Origin: Sphingomonas hengshuiensis
GTDB taxonomy: Bacteria; Pseudomonadota; Alphaproteobacteria; Sphingomonadales; Sphingomonadaceae
DNA length: 25,567 bases
Assembly: GCA_003240755.1 (NCBI GenBank)
Contig: QFNF01000043.1
Coordinates: 1 to 25,567 of the forward strand
Direction: 5' to 3'
Position 1 is the first letter of the stretch; each line of letters opens with the position of its first letter. Below the pieces are notes generated by a model. That model searched no databases and was not told the DNA's origin. It was given only the letters and a program-made list of their open reading frames with translations. Positions 1 through 10,082 of this stretch are shown here, piece after piece. The position numbers were made by a program, and so were the translations under genes.

Positions 1-2
1 CG

Positions 3-92
3 GCTTTTCATCGTGGCGCTGGCATCAACCCCACAATTTACAATCAGAGCGACAAGGGCAAGCTTGGGACGGCGCGCTGCCGGCCGATCTGA
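3..92 (+). CDS. Possible C-terminal end of an upstream gene (partial)
   Basis: Frame 3 is open from the window edge to a TGA at 90-92 and encodes about 29 residues, with mostly G or C in third codon positions. I do not recognise the family. Frame 2 is also open here, up to a TGA near 140, so the choice of frame is uncertain. It would be the tail of a gene lying mostly outside the window, on the same strand as the ankyrin lipoprotein gene that follows. Confidence 0.25.
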   Translation, partial: AFHRGAGINPTIYNQSDKGKLGTARCRPI

Positions 93-174
93 GTTGCAGC
101 GTTCGGCCTGGTACCTGGCTCTACCGGTGTTCGCCAAAATGAGTCGCTCACAAGTGCAACGAGGGGAGAGAGCA

Positions 175-2463
175 ATGTTGCGTTCGGTGCCGGTCGTCCT
201 GTTCTCCCTCCTCATATCGACAGCCTGTACGGGTCAGTCTTCCGCACAGACCGTGGAACATGTCCTGCGGCAGAAGACCGCTCGGCTGAAGGCGCGCGAT
301 CCGGGCAAGGAGGCCGCGAGTGCTGCCACACGAGGCGACTCCCGCCTTGCCGCGACCAACTACATCGGCCCGATGCCGTCTGGCTGGAGCCTGCCGGGTG
401 TTTCCTGCGCCGTTTGGACGCGGCTCGCGATCGGCAAGTGGTATGTCGCGGACGACGTCATCACCAGCAAGGAGGAGGTGACCCACGGAGAGGCGGTCGT
501 CCGCTTCGTCAACCGCTACAATCAGGCGCTCGTCGATCGCCCGGCGTTTCTTTATCCCGAGCTCTGCGCGCGTGAGGGTAAGCGACCGAAGGCCCGCTAC
601 ACAGGTACGGTTCGCACCTACGCCGAAGCTGCGCGCAGCGCCGATCCGGCCATGCTGGCGAGCGTGCCGGCCGGTGCCGACATCAATGCGCGTGACCCGC
701 TGGGGCATACCGCCCTGAACTGGGCTCTGTACCGCAGCGACGGCGAGATGGCGCGCCTGCTCGTCGAGCGCGGCGCCGATCCCAGCGTACGGCCCCCTTC
801 CAGCGGGGGTGACTATGACGGGCCGGCTCCGCTCGCTCAGGCCGTACGAATGAAGAACGCCGCGCTCATTGCCACCATGCTGGATCGCGGTGCCAGGTTC
901 AGCGGTGCTACGGGTCTGTGCGTCGATCGTCGTGAACCGGAACAGCTGACCGCACCCGAGTGCGATTGGATCGGCCTTCTCGTGATGTCTGGCAGAGCAG
1001 ACTTGCTTGAGCGCGCCGTGCGCGACCGGAGGGCGACCGCTATTGCCGGAGAGCAGGCCGCTGTTCAGGGCGAGATCGGGTCCGGCTTTACTCGCGCACT
1101 CGATACGCGGCAGGAGGATGCGGTCATCCGGCTGCTGCCTCTACTGGAAGGCGGCGATCCGTCCTTTTGGGTGCATCGGTTGATGAAAGCAGGCCGCTTC
1201 GATCTGGCGCGACGGTACGTCGCCCTGCACGCAGAGGAACTGGGCCGATCGAAAGCGGAATCTACGCTATGGGCTGTCGCAGCCCAGGCCGGGCAGGAAG
1301 ACGCCCTGGTCTTCCTCGCGAACTATGGCGGCGAACTGAACCTCCTGCCTCAGCCGCGCCTGGGTTCCTGCGGGACGGCGGCTTCACGCGGCGACATCGA
1401 CGCGCTTGCCACGTGCGTGCGCGAAGCCGCCGATCGCCGGCTCCGGATCGAGGCCAGGATTAAGGCGGGCGACACTCCCGGACTCCTCGCACTCGCCCGC
1501 GAGGCGACCGACCTTCACGAGTATCGCCGCGCCACCATTGTTGATGTGGTCGCGCAACATGGTACCGCAGCCATGATGAGGGCGCTGGCTCCGCTCGTCG
1601 CGCCTGTCCGATTGGACAGATTTCATGACCAAAGTCAGACGGCCTTTCCCGACTCTCGCTTTCCGCAGATCGCGTCGTGGGACGGTCTGCTCGCGCTCAA
1701 GCAGCGGCTCGACAGCTTTCCCAGGGCTGCCAATGCGGCGGTGGAGAGAAACGATCCGGCGCTTGTCGCATCCCTCGCCGCCCTGAAGCCGACCGGCGTG
1801 GCTCCAGCACTGACGAACTACATGGGACGCATCGAGCCGCGCATTCCGATGGAGCCGCTTGAGGACTCTACGACGGAGGCACTGCCGAACGCACCCGATG
1901 CCGACAAGATGGCGATGATCCGTTCGCTCGTTCAGTTGGTCGCGACTAGCGACGGCCCGCAAGCGATGGAGGATGCGCTGGGCTCCGCAATTCGTGCAGG
2001 GTGGAATGACGTCATACGGCTGATACTGGCGGCAGGGTTCCGCGGCGATCGGGCGCAACGACCCGACCAGCTGTGGCATTGGTGGTCCGGCCTGTCGAAC
2101 GCGTGCAAGCCGTCGACGGGAGAGCTTCTGACCAGTGCCGGGGTCAGGATCGACTACCCGCTCGATGCGCGCCTGAACGGCGAGCCGCCGATCTGGCTTG
2201 TCACCGCGGGATGCAAGAACCCGGCGAGCGCCGCAGTCCTGGTCAGGGCAGGCGCGGATGTGAACACCCTCTCGGGACTGGAAGCAGACGGCGACACCAT
2301 GGTCGACGTCGCGCTCCGGCGTCGAAAGCCACTGATGGCCGAGGCGTTACGCAAGCTGGGTGGCGTGACATCGGCCCAGCTGCCGCCTGGCAAGTCAAGC
2401 AAGCGACAGGAAGCGCGCGGCGATGTCGATTGGGATCTCGTGCCGAACGGGGAAGTGCAGTGA
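175..2463 (+). CDS. Ankyrin-repeat protein, putative lipoprotein
   Basis: About 762 residues. The frame is open further upstream, but ATG 175 is preferred: it has a GAGGGGAGAG ribosome binding site just before it, and the product then begins with a hydrophobic secretion signal ending in a Cys at residue 18 (LISTAC), which suggests a lipoprotein. Ankyrin repeats are clear near residues 169-205 (NARDPLGHTALNWAL followed by LLVERGADP) and near 669-698 (PPIWLVTAGCKNP, then LVRAGADVN). The region between is probably degenerate helical repeats. Ankyrin proteins usually mediate protein-protein contacts; the partner is unknown. The stop overlaps the GTG start of the next gene (GTGA), so the two are probably translated together. 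No link to the metal genes is visible. Confidence 0.75.
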   Translation: MLRSVPVVLFSLLISTACTGQSSAQTVEHVLRQKTARLKARDPGKEAASAATRGDSRLAATNYIGPMPSGWSLPGVSCAVWTRLAIGKWYVADDVITSKEEVTHGEAVVRFVNRYNQALVDRPAFLYPELCAREGKRPKARYTGTVRTYAEAARSADPAMLASVPAGADINARDPLGHTALNWALYRSDGEMARLLVERGADPSVRPPSSGGDYDGPAPLAQAVRMKNAALIATMLDRGARFSGATGLCVDRREPEQLTAPECDWIGLLVMSGRADLLERAVRDRRATAIAGEQAAVQGEIGSGFTRALDTRQEDAVIRLLPLLEGGDPSFWVHRLMKAGRFDLARRYVALHAEELGRSKAESTLWAVAAQAGQEDALVFLANYGGELNLLPQPRLGSCGTAASRGDIDALATCVREAADRRLRIEARIKAGDTPGLLALAREATDLHEYRRATIVDVVAQHGTAAMMRALAPLVAPVRLDRFHDQSQTAFPDSRFPQIASWDGLLALKQRLDSFPRAANAAVERNDPALVASLAALKPTGVAPALTNYMGRIEPRIPMEPLEDSTTEALPNAPDADKMAMIRSLVQLVATSDGPQAMEDALGSAIRAGWNDVIRLILAAGFRGDRAQRPDQLWHWWSGLSNACKPSTGELLTSAGVRIDYPLDARLNGEPPIWLVTAGCKNPASAAVLVRAGADVNTLSGLEADGDTMVDVALRRRKPLMAEALRKLGGVTSAQLPPGKSSKRQEARGDVDWDLVPNGEVQ

Positions 2464-2975
2464 GAACCGGGCCGGTGCTCCTGGCCCTGTTGCTTCTTGC
2501 CGGCTGCGCAACGCCCAGGGTGCCGGCAAGCTGTGCCGGCCTACGGGGGGTCGGCGCCGTTCCGATCACCGACGCAAGCGGCGTCACGCGCATCCGCTAC
2601 ACCTATGCCGACGAGACGGTGCGCCTCCCGCATCTGCAATGCCGCGCCGACCAGGGCGACCGGTCGGCCATGGTCGAGCTCGCCCGCGCGCTGGAGACGG
2701 GCGAAGGCGTCGCACGTGACGACGTTCGCGCCGCTGCGCTATACGAGAAAGCGGCGCAGGACCGGCCCGCCTTCACCAGCATCTACTCGCCGCCCGTGCG
2801 GCTCGGCGGATCGGGGCAGGTCACGATGATCCCGAACACAGACGGCGGACCGGGTGATGCGGAGGCAAAATACCGGCTCGGGCAGATGCTCGTCGAGGGA
2901 CGCGGCATCGGACAGGATGTCACGCGGGGACAGGAGCTGATGGCAGCCGCACAGCGCCAAGGATTTCACCCCTGA
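2460..2975 (+). CDS. Sel1-repeat lipoprotein
   Basis: 171 residues from a GTG that overlaps the preceding stop by four bases, with GGGGAAG upstream as ribosome binding site. The N-terminus is a textbook lipoprotein signal (LLLLAGC, Cys at residue 16), so the protein should be anchored in a membrane facing the periplasm. Two Sel1/TPR-like helical repeats are visible: MVELARALETGEGV.RDDVRAAALYEKAA, and EAKYRLGQMLVEGRGI.QDVTRGQELMAAA. Sel1 repeats are protein-interaction scaffolds. The pairing with the ankyrin lipoprotein suggests a surface or periplasmic complex, which is inference. The gene is followed by a strong hairpin. Confidence 0.7.
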   Translation: MRTGPVLLALLLLAGCATPRVPASCAGLRGVGAVPITDASGVTRIRYTYADETVRLPHLQCRADQGDRSAMVELARALETGEGVARDDVRAAALYEKAAQDRPAFTSIYSPPVRLGGSGQVTMIPNTDGGPGDAEAKYRLGQMLVEGRGIGQDVTRGQELMAAAQRQGFHP

Positions 2976-3051
2976 GCTGACCTACACTCGACGCACCGTC
3001 TGGCCTAAGCGTACGTTTTTGGGCCTTCTCTCACCGGTCCCCGTACTGAGC

Positions 3052-3087
3052 TTCCCGACGGCTGCCGCTCAAGGCAGCCGTCGGGAA
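3052..3087. terminator. Hairpin between converging genes
   Basis: A perfect 15-bp inverted repeat (TTCCCGACGGCTGCC and its complement) flanks a 6-base loop GCTCAA. It lies between the stop of the + strand Sel1 gene (2975) and the stop of the minus-strand cusF (3107), so it can end transcription from both sides. Neither strand has a clear T-run after the stem, so it is an atypical intrinsic terminator or an RNA-stabilising 3' structure. Confidence 0.65.
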
Positions 3088-3106
3088 ACCTGCAATCCAT
3101 CCCGCA

Positions 3107-3433
3107 TCACTGCGGCGTGATCGCTATCACCTCAGCGTTCATGCCCTGTGCCTTTGCTGTGAAGCCGACCCGCTGCCCTGCCCGCAGGTTCTTGAGCAGC
3201 GCAGGCGGCGAGGCACGAAAGGTCATCGTCATTGCGGGCCAACCGATTGCGCCGATCGGGCCGTGCTTGATGGTCACGGTGCCACCGCGAGGGTCGAGAG
3301 CCGTGATCGTACCGACGCCTTTGCCGACCTTCGCGGCCGAAGCCGGGGGCGATGCTGGAGCGGCCATAGCGTTCGCAGTGAGGGGGGTGAGGAGCAGGAC
3401 GAGACCGGCCCGAAGCGTAGACGGCATTTTCAT
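3107..3433 (-). CDS. cusF: CusF-like periplasmic Cu(I)/Ag(I) metallochaperone
   Basis: 108 residues with an N-terminal signal peptide (cleavage near ANAMA-A). The CusF beta-barrel follows, with its binding motif intact: His57 (IKHGPI), Trp65 (IGWPAM), Met68 and Met70 (AMTMTF). The spacing of these four (+8, +3, +2) is the same as H36, W44, M47 and M49 in E. coli CusF, where they hold Cu(I) or Ag(I) with a cation-pi contact from Trp. CusF passes metal to the CusB/CusA pump. The ATG overlaps the cusA stop (ATGA), and AAGGAG sits just upstream inside cusA, so this is the last gene of the cus operon. A second CusF domain is fused to CusB in the same operon. Confidence 0.9.
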   Translation of the reverse strand: MKMPSTLRAGLVLLLTPLTANAMAAPASPPASAAKVGKGVGTITALDPRGGTVTIKHGPIGAIGWPAMTMTFRASPPALLKNLRAGQRVGFTAKAQGMNAEVIAITPQ

Positions 3434-6400
3434 GATGCACTCCTTTTAGCGCTGGTGAGACCTCGTTGCCGCAACAGCATGTAGGCGGCAGGCAAGATGA
3501 ACATGGAGAGGAGGGGAGCAGTCAGCATTCCGCCGATCATTGGCGCCGCAATACGGCTCATGACTTCGGAGCCGGCACCGTGCCCGACGAGGACGGGAAG
3601 CAGGCCCGCGATGATGACCGCCACCGTCATCGCCTTGGGACGAACCCGCAACAGCGCCCCCTCCCGAATGGCTTCGACCACCTGTTCCCGAGAAGGCGTC
3701 GGCCCGCGCTCGGCGAGGGCGTGCTTCAGATAGATCAGCATCACGACGCCGAACTCTGCGGAAACACCCGCCAGGGCGATAAACCCCACTCCAGTCGCAA
3801 CTGACTGCGCATAGCCGAGCAGCCAAAGGATCCAGATCCCGCCTGTCAGGGCGAAGGGCAGGGTGCCCATGACGAGCGCCGCTTCGTCGAGCCGTCCGAA
3901 CGTCATATAGAGCAGCAGGAAGATGATCGCGAGCGTCGCCGGAACGACCAGCATCAGCCGGCTTTCGGCACGTTGGAGATACTCGAACTGCCCCGAATAG
4001 GCGATCGATACGCCGGGGCTGAGCCGCACCCCTTTCACCACGGCGCGCTGCAAATCGGCAACGGTGGAGGCCAGGTCACGGCCGCGGACGTCGACGTAGA
4101 CCCATGTCGATGGTCGACCGTTCTCGGTCTTGAGCATCGGCGGCCCTTCGGCAACCGACACTGTAGCGACGGTGCCGAGCGTGATCTGCTGACCCGTGGC
4201 GGTGACGATGGGGAGGGTGCGCAGTCCCTCAAGGCCGTCGCGCAACTCGCGCGGGTAGCGGACGCTGATCGGATAGCGCGCCAGACCCTCGACGGTTTCC
4301 CCGATTGTTTCCCCGCCGATCGCACCTGAGACGATCTCCTGCACATCGGCGATGTTGAGGCCGTACCGGGCGGCGCTCGCGCGATCGATATCCACGTCGA
4401 CATAGCGCCCCCCGGTCAATCGTTCCGCCAAGGCTGAACTGACGCCCGGGACGGTCTTGGCGATCCGCTCGACGTTGGCCGCAATCCGGTCCAGCTCGGC
4501 GAGATCGGCGCCCGACACCTTCACGCCGATCGGGCTTTTGATGCCGGTCGCGAGCATGTCGATCCGGTTGCGGATGGGCGGCACCCAGACGTTGGTGAGG
4601 CCGGGTACGCGTACCGTCCGGTCCAGCTCCTCTACGAGCTTCGCCGGGGTCATTCCTGCCCGCCATTGGCTACGTGGCTTGAACTGGATGGTCGTCTCGA
4701 ACATCTCCAACGGCGCCGGGTCTGTCGCGGTCTCGGCGCGTCCGGCCTTTCCGAAGACGGTTGCGACCTCCGGCACCGTTTTGATGAGCCGGTCGGTTCT
4801 CTGCAGCAGCTCGGAAGCGCTCGCGGCTGAGAGGCCGGGCAACGCCGATGGCATATAAAGCAGGTCGCCTTCATCCATCGAGGGGATGAACTCGCCCCCG
4901 AGACGGGAAAGGGGCCACGCTGTCGTCGCCAGCACTGCGGCGGCAATCGCGATCGTCACCCAAGGGCGCGCCATCACCCGATCCAGGGCGGGGCGGTAAA
5001 GGCGGGTCAGGCCCCGATTGATGACGTTGTCTTGCTCGGCGGGAATGCGCCCCCGGATGAGCCAGCCCATCAACACCGGGACGAGCGTGACCGACAGGAT
5101 GGCGGCCGCCGCCATCGCATAGCTCTTGGTGAAGGCGAGTGGGGCGAACAGCCGTCCCTCCTGTGCCTCTAAGGTGAAGACTGGCACGAACGAGAGCGTG
5201 ATGATGACCAGGCTGAAGAACAGCGCAGGACCGACTTCCGCAGCCGCTTCGGTGATGACCCGCCACCGCTCCTCGCCGGCGAGCGTTCGGTCGGGGTTCT
5301 CATGCTCCCAATGCTCGATCCGCTTATGCGCGTTCTCGATCATGACAATGGCCGCATCCACCATCGCGCCGATCGCGATGGCGATGCCGCCCAGCGACAT
5401 GATGTTGGCGTTGACCCCCTGAACCCGCATGACGAGCAACGCGGCGAGCACCCCCAGCGGCAAGGTCACGATCGCGACCAGGGCCGATCGCACGTGCCAC
5501 AGGAACAGCCCGCAAACGAGGGCGACGACAACGAACTCCTCGACGAGCTTGCCGGACAGGTTCTCCACCGCGCGATCGATCAGTTGCGACCGGTCGTAGG
5601 TGGTGACGATCTGCACGCCGGGAGGGAGGCTCTGCCTCAACTCCGCGAGCTTCGTCCTGACCGCCTCGATCGTCTCGCGGGCGTTCTTGTCCTGACGCAA
5701 GACGACTACGCCTCCTGCGACCTCGCCCTCGCCATCGAGCTCGGCGATCCCGCGGCGCATCTCGGGGCCGACCTGGACCGTGGCGACGTCGCCCAACGTG
5801 ACGGGCACGCCAGCTCCGGCAACCTTGAGGGGTATCGCGCGAAAATCGTCGGGCGTGCGGAGATAGCCCGATGCGCGGACCATATACTCGGCCCCACCCA
5901 TCTCGAGCACCGAACCACCAGCTTCCTGGTTGGCGCGTCGTATGGCTTCTACCGTCTGCGCGTGAGTGATGCCGAGCGCGGCAAGCCGGGTCGGATCGAG
6001 AAGGACCTGATACTCCTTCACCATGCCCCCGATGCTCGCCACTTCAGCGACGCCGGGGAGCGTCTTCAGTTCGTAGCGCAGAAACCAGTCCTGCAGCGAC
6101 CGGAGCTGAGACAGATCGTGACGGCCGCTGCGATCCACCAGCGCATATTCGTAGATCCAGCCAACCCCGGTAGCGTCCGGACCAAGCGCGGCTTGTGCCC
6201 CTTGTGGCAGCCGGCCTTGGACCTGGCTCAGATATTCGAGCACGCGGGAGCGCGCCCAATACAGGTCGGTGCCCTCGTCGAAGATCACATAGACGTAGCT
6301 GTCGCCGAAGAAGGAGTAGCCCCGCACGGTCTTGGTCCCAGGCACGGACAGCATGGTGGTCGTCAGCGGGTAGGTGACTTGGTTCTCGACGATCTGCGGC

Positions 6401-6570
6401 GCCTGACCCGGCCAGCTCGTCCGGATGATGACCTGTGTGTCCGACAGATCGGGCAAGGCGTCGACGGGCGTTGCCCGCATTGCGACGACACCGGCGATCG
6501 CGAGCGCGATGACAGCCAGCACGACAAGGAAGCGGTTGGCAACTGACCAACGGATGATCGCCGCGATCAT
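3430..6570 (-). CDS. cusA: CusA-type RND copper/silver efflux pump
   Basis: 1046 residues, the usual length for heavy-metal RND pumps, with TM1 at about 13-31 and a large periplasmic loop after TM1 and after TM7. The three methionines of the E. coli CusA metal site fall at the same numbers here: Met573 (LLYMPS), Met623 (PLEMFETT) and Met672 (RIDMLATG). This places it in the Cu(I)/Ag(I) subgroup rather than the zinc/cobalt CzcA group. Proton-relay residues are also present: Asp405 (GAMVDAAIV), Glu939 (VSAEFGVV) and Lys979 (VRPKAMT). It exports monovalent copper or silver across the outer membrane together with CusB and CusC. ATGA overlaps join it to cusB upstream and cusF downstream; an AGGAGGG site precedes the start. 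Confidence 0.97.
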   Translation of the reverse strand: MIAAIIRWSVANRFLVVLAVIALAIAGVVAMRATPVDALPDLSDTQVIIRTSWPGQAPQIVENQVTYPLTTTMLSVPGTKTVRGYSFFGDSYVYVIFDEGTDLYWARSRVLEYLSQVQGRLPQGAQAALGPDATGVGWIYEYALVDRSGRHDLSQLRSLQDWFLRYELKTLPGVAEVASIGGMVKEYQVLLDPTRLAALGITHAQTVEAIRRANQEAGGSVLEMGGAEYMVRASGYLRTPDDFRAIPLKVAGAGVPVTLGDVATVQVGPEMRRGIAELDGEGEVAGGVVVLRQDKNARETIEAVRTKLAELRQSLPPGVQIVTTYDRSQLIDRAVENLSGKLVEEFVVVALVCGLFLWHVRSALVAIVTLPLGVLAALLVMRVQGVNANIMSLGGIAIAIGAMVDAAIVMIENAHKRIEHWEHENPDRTLAGEERWRVITEAAAEVGPALFFSLVIITLSFVPVFTLEAQEGRLFAPLAFTKSYAMAAAAILSVTLVPVLMGWLIRGRIPAEQDNVINRGLTRLYRPALDRVMARPWVTIAIAAAVLATTAWPLSRLGGEFIPSMDEGDLLYMPSALPGLSAASASELLQRTDRLIKTVPEVATVFGKAGRAETATDPAPLEMFETTIQFKPRSQWRAGMTPAKLVEELDRTVRVPGLTNVWVPPIRNRIDMLATGIKSPIGVKVSGADLAELDRIAANVERIAKTVPGVSSALAERLTGGRYVDVDIDRASAARYGLNIADVQEIVSGAIGGETIGETVEGLARYPISVRYPRELRDGLEGLRTLPIVTATGQQITLGTVATVSVAEGPPMLKTENGRPSTWVYVDVRGRDLASTVADLQRAVVKGVRLSPGVSIAYSGQFEYLQRAESRLMLVVPATLAIIFLLLYMTFGRLDEAALVMGTLPFALTGGIWILWLLGYAQSVATGVGFIALAGVSAEFGVVMLIYLKHALAERGPTPSREQVVEAIREGALLRVRPKAMTVAVIIAGLLPVLVGHGAGSEVMSRIAAPMIGGMLTAPLLSMFILPAAYMLLRQRGLTSAKRSAS

Positions 6571-8036
6571 CGGCTACCCTCCTGCACAATACGGCGAAGC
6601 GTCGGCCCTTCCGAGGGCTGATCGAAGCCGAACCGGACGCGGTCTCCCTTCTTGTAGCCGCGCAGCAGGGCGGGATCGGCAACGCGGAAGGTCATCGTCA
6701 TCGCCGGCCACCCGATCGCCGGCACCGGCTGATGCGACAAAGTGATCGAGCTGGCGTCCATTGCCTCGACCTGACCGACCGTCTCGTAAACTTGACCGGC
6801 AGGAGCTGATTGCGGTTTCGGCCGCGCTGTTGCGTCACCGCCAATCGGCCGCGCCTCGAGACCTGCAAGGCTGGCCTCGGAATCGATCAGGAATTGACCC
6901 GACGCGACCACCTTCTCGCCTTCGGCGAGCCCGGCGAGGATTTCGGTTTTCCCGCCGCCCTCGGCGCCGGTTCGCACCTCGGCGGGTCGGAACCGCCCGC
7001 CGGAGTTGGCGAGCATGACGAGGGTTCTGCGACCTGTGCGGATCACGGCTTCGCTCGGCACCAGCAGCCTGTCGCGTGCTCCCTGGCCCAACCTCACGCT
7101 GGCGAACATGCCGGGCCGGAGCCTGCCCCCCTTGTTGGCAAGCTCGATGCGAACAGTGAGCGTTCGGGTTTCGGTCTGCGCCTGGGGGAGAATTGCGGCG
7201 ATGCGGCCCGCGAAGGTTTCGCCTGGAAAAGCCACAAGCGTGGCGGCCACTGGCGTGCCGACCCGCACGCCGCCCATGGTCGCTTCCGGCACGGCCGCAT
7301 TGAGCCAAACCGTCCCGAGCCCATTCACCTCGGCGAGAGTCTGCCCCATGGTCAAGGTCATCCCCTCCCGCACATTCAGCGTCTTGATGACCCCGCCGAT
7401 CGGCGTGCGGATCGTCGTGCGCCCGCCCGACGCGCCGGTCATGCCGAGGAGCGCCATGCGCTGGCGCGCAGCGCGCGCCAGCGCAGCATCGCCCGTGCGA
7501 CGGACGGCCTCGTATTCGGCACGGGCACCTGCCCACTCGGGGACAAGCAGATCCGCCAGAGGCGCCCCAGCGGGGACCACGTCACCGGGAGCACGCGCAT
7601 AGACGCGCTGAACGAAGGCGGCGCTGCGCGACTGGATCACCGCCAGGTTGCGCTCATTGAAGTCGATGCTGCCGGTCACGGTTACGGCGTTGGTGAGCGT
7701 TCCGCGCTCGACAGGCACGATCCGAGCGCCAAGGCGCTGGACGCTGCCCGGGTCGATGGTCACGCCCGGCCCGACGTTCGCGCTGCCCCCCTCGTCGGCA
7801 TAGCGGGGGATCAGCTTCATCCCCATCGACGACAGCCCCGGACCATCATGGTGCTCGGCCGGGATCATTGGATCGTACCAGTAGAGGATCTTGCGCTGAT
7901 CGGTCTGGGTCTGCCCGGATGGCGCGCTGGCTGTATGTTCGAGCCGCGCGATGCCGAAGCCAATGCCGCCTGCCACAAGGGCGAGCGCAGCCGCGGCCGT
8001 TGCGAGGCGCGTGCGGCTGATCGTCGTGTCGCTCAT
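6567..8036 (-). CDS. cusB: CusB-type periplasmic adaptor with fused C-terminal CusF domain
   Basis: 489 residues. ATG 8036 is chosen because it overlaps the cusC stop (ATGA), has GAGGATCG upstream and starts a signal anchor (residues 11-30); the longer frame upstream is arginine-rich and non-coding in character. A heavy-metal-binding segment follows (LYWYDPMIP at about 51-59, MGMKLIPRY at 71-79), then the barrel-sandwich and alpha-hairpin core of a membrane-fusion protein. Residues about 417-489 form a complete CusF domain with His435, Trp443, Met446 and Met448. SilB of Cupriavidus metallidurans is a known adaptor with this same fusion. The protein links CusA to CusC and probably loads metal into CusA. 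Confidence 0.93.
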   Translation of the reverse strand: MSDTTISRTRLATAAAALALVAGGIGFGIARLEHTASAPSGQTQTDQRKILYWYDPMIPAEHHDGPGLSSMGMKLIPRYADEGGSANVGPGVTIDPGSVQRLGARIVPVERGTLTNAVTVTGSIDFNERNLAVIQSRSAAFVQRVYARAPGDVVPAGAPLADLLVPEWAGARAEYEAVRRTGDAALARAARQRMALLGMTGASGGRTTIRTPIGGVIKTLNVREGMTLTMGQTLAEVNGLGTVWLNAAVPEATMGGVRVGTPVAATLVAFPGETFAGRIAAILPQAQTETRTLTVRIELANKGGRLRPGMFASVRLGQGARDRLLVPSEAVIRTGRRTLVMLANSGGRFRPAEVRTGAEGGGKTEILAGLAEGEKVVASGQFLIDSEASLAGLEARPIGGDATARPKPQSAPAGQVYETVGQVEAMDASSITLSHQPVPAIGWPAMTMTFRVADPALLRGYKKGDRVRFGFDQPSEGPTLRRIVQEGSR

Positions 8037-9262
8037 CGATCCTCGCTCCCGAAAGCAATAGTGAGGCGGATGGCATCGGACGCGACCTCGGCTTCCCGAT
8101 CGAGCACCGTCAGCTCGGCGTCCGCGAGCGATGCCTTGGCATCGACGACGTCGGTAAGGCTCGCCCGACCGGTCGAATAGCTGGCGGTCTCCAGCTCGGA
8201 CCGTTCCCGCGCAAGCGGTAGAAGCACGCGTTGTGCCCGCTGCCACTGGCTATGATGCATCTGATGGTCCGCAAGAGCAGCTTCGAGGTCGGCCGCCAGC
8301 GTCCGTCGCGTTTCCTCGCGTTCCGCCTCGGCTTGCGCTCGGGCGGACTGACGCGCAGCGATGCGGGGATCTTGGCGCGAGCGCGCGAACAACGGCAGGC
8401 TCATTGTGACCCCGGCCGACATCATGTCCCCGTAGCGTGGGTCGCGGCGCTGATACGCCACTTCAAGGCCCCAGTCCGGACGCTTCTCGGCCCGCGCTGC
8501 ATCCACGTCGGCTTCAGCCCGGCGGATGCCCGCATCGGCTGAAACGATGTCGGGATGCTGTTCAAGCGCCGCGCGCAGCCGTGCCGGCGCCAGATCGATG
8601 GCCGGCACGTCGCCAACCGTTTCCGGAGCCTGTACGCCGGTCCAGCGGGCCAGCATCGCGCGCGCGCGCGCAACCCCAGCCACCAGCTCGTCGCGCCGAT
8701 CCTCCAAGCCGGCAATGGCTTGGTCGATGCCTAGACTCTGGGCTGGGCGCGCCGTCCCTGATGCCACGGCGGTTCGCGCGACCGCCGGCAGGGCACGGAG
8801 CGAATGAATGATGCCGTCGAGTGCGGTCAGCCGTCGCGCGGCATAGGCGAGATCAATCCACGCCTGACCCGCACCCAGCCGGATTTGGCGGACCTTGGTC
8901 GCCTGGGCAGCTTGCGCGGTCTCGACGGCTGCTCGCGCCTGCGCCTGTGCGGCGTGGCGCTTCGCGAGGTTGGGAAGGTCCTGCTGGAAGCCGACCCTCT
9001 TCATCGTCATGCTATCTCGCGAAAGCGAGAAGGCCGGTGGGCCCGAGACTGGATAATTCTCAACCCCGACCGACACACGCGGGTCTGGGAGGCTCCCGGC
9101 GGCACGAGCCTCGGCTTGGGCGGCGGTCACCCCCGCGCGCTCGGCGACCGCTCCGGGAGCATTAGCGGCCGCTTCACGTAAGGCTTGGTCATAGGTAAGT
9201 GTCTGTGCCTGCGCGGCGCTCGTCGATAGCGCGGCGGTAGCCAGCATCATGGATGCACGCAT
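8033..9262 (-). CDS. cusC: CusC-type outer membrane efflux channel (TolC family)
   Basis: 409 residues with a signal peptide ending AAQAQ near residue 20, followed by the two internally repeated OEP domains of the TolC family: long Ala- and Arg-rich coiled helices with LTYDQALREAAANAP at the first helix and LPDPRVSVGVENYP before the first barrel strand pair. It lacks an obvious lipobox, unlike E. coli CusC. It forms the outer membrane duct of the CusCBA pump. ATG 9262 has only a weak site (GAAAGAG) before it. The stop overlaps the cusB start. An 80-base gap separates it from the small exported protein upstream, consistent with one operon. Confidence 0.92.
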   Translation of the reverse strand: MRASMMLATAALSTSAAQAQTLTYDQALREAAANAPGAVAERAGVTAAQAEARAAGSLPDPRVSVGVENYPVSGPPAFSLSRDSMTMKRVGFQQDLPNLAKRHAAQAQARAAVETAQAAQATKVRQIRLGAGQAWIDLAYAARRLTALDGIIHSLRALPAVARTAVASGTARPAQSLGIDQAIAGLEDRRDELVAGVARARAMLARWTGVQAPETVGDVPAIDLAPARLRAALEQHPDIVSADAGIRRAEADVDAARAEKRPDWGLEVAYQRRDPRYGDMMSAGVTMSLPLFARSRQDPRIAARQSARAQAEAEREETRRTLAADLEAALADHQMHHSQWQRAQRVLLPLARERSELETASYSTGRASLTDVVDAKASLADAELTVLDREAEVASDAIRLTIAFGSEDR

Positions 9263-9342
9263 CGTTGCTCTTTCAATCGCGAATGGAAGATCCGAGACGG
9301 AGCACGGGAGCGCTCCGCCTCAGAACCGGATTGAGGGCGGGC

Positions 9343-9597
9343 TCAGCCGACCTTCTCATCCTTCATCGACATGCAGGCTTTGGGAGCGTGCTTCATCGTG
9401 GGGCATGCACACGCGGTTTCGGGTGCCGCGTCGGCAACCCATTCGCGTCGCTGACCCGGGGTTGAGCGTGGCCCGAACTGGGGTGCTGGGCGCCATTCCC
9501 AATGCCCCGTGACCCCCTGCGACGGCGTAGCAGCCGAAGCCGATGCCGACGATACAGCAACAACGGCGGACAAAGCCGCCACGAGTATCTTGTTCAT
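9343..9597 (-). CDS. Small exported protein with Cys/Met/His C-terminus
   Basis: 84 residues. A signal peptide (MNKILVAALSAVVAVSSASASA) is followed by GHWEWRPAPQFGPR and a C-terminal tail with CACPTMKHAPKACMSMK, which holds three Cys, three Met and one His and could bind soft metals. I do not recognise a named family. It lies between the DUF411 gene and cusC on the same strand with no terminator in between, so it is probably expressed with the Cus pump. A role as a periplasmic copper-binding or assembly factor is inference from context and composition. Confidence 0.65.
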   Translation of the reverse strand: MNKILVAALSAVVAVSSASASAATPSQGVTGHWEWRPAPQFGPRSTPGQRREWVADAAPETACACPTMKHAPKACMSMKDEKVG

Positions 9598-9681
9598 AGC
9601 AAATTCCGTTCCGAGCTGAATATGTGACCGGGTTCTCGCCGCCCGGAGGCGGAAAGAGAGCGCTAGGTCGGGTTCGTCAGC

Positions 9682-10038
9682 TCAGACGGTGGGAGGCTCT
9701 GGCTCTGGCGGCACGTCCCGTCCGGTCAAGAACGTGACCGCCGCGGCATGGAGCGCGAGCGGGACAGTGGCAGGTGGCGCAACTAGCGGCAGCCGATCCT
9801 GCATCGTCATCGGGATGACACATCCCATCTGAGCGATACAGGCCAGCGTCAGCCCTTTGCAAGGCGCCTCATGCGACGCCTTCGGCATTTCCTGCGCCTC
9901 GGGGCAGCCTATGCCCGACGGCATGGTGTGGCTCGCTTCCATCATTGGCGCGAAGGCAGGGCCTCCGGCATACGCGGCCTGTTGGCCGAGAAAGCCAAAA
10001 AGCGCTCCTAAGAGGAGAAAGAGGGAGACGCGCCTCAT
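9682..10038 (-). CDS. Small Met/Cys-containing exported or membrane protein
   Basis: 118 residues from ATG 10038, which has TAAGG upstream; a GTG eight codons earlier is also possible. A signal sequence (RRVSLFLLLGALFGFLG) leads into a region with scattered metal-type residues: MMEASHTMPSGIGCPE, then KGLTLACIAQMGCVIPM with paired Cys, then a hydrophobic stretch and a Pro-rich end. The look resembles small copper-cluster proteins of the DUF2946 kind, but I cannot confirm membership. It is flanked by the DUF411 gene and another small exported gene, all on the minus strand and ahead of cusCBAF. A copper-related role is inferred from position only. Confidence 0.6.
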   Translation of the reverse strand: MRRVSLFLLLGALFGFLGQQAAYAGGPAFAPMMEASHTMPSGIGCPEAQEMPKASHEAPCKGLTLACIAQMGCVIPMTMQDRLPLVAPPATVPLALHAAAVTFLTGRDVPPEPEPPTV

Positions 10039-10082
10039 CACAACCTTAGGAGCATCGGCCACGAACTTGGAGGTGTCAACGA

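Noticed and set aside
13..174. Start of the ankyrin protein at position 13
   Set aside because: The first 54 residues are Arg-rich with no signal, while ATG 175 has a strong ribosome binding site and starts a secretion signal.
5302..6546. Open frame of 414 codons antisense to cusA
   Set aside because: It is a mirror of a high-GC coding strand; the product has no family features and cusA is certain.
6810..8180. Open frame of 456 codons antisense to cusB
   Set aside because: Same reason; the sequence is rich in Arg, His and Pro without any domain.
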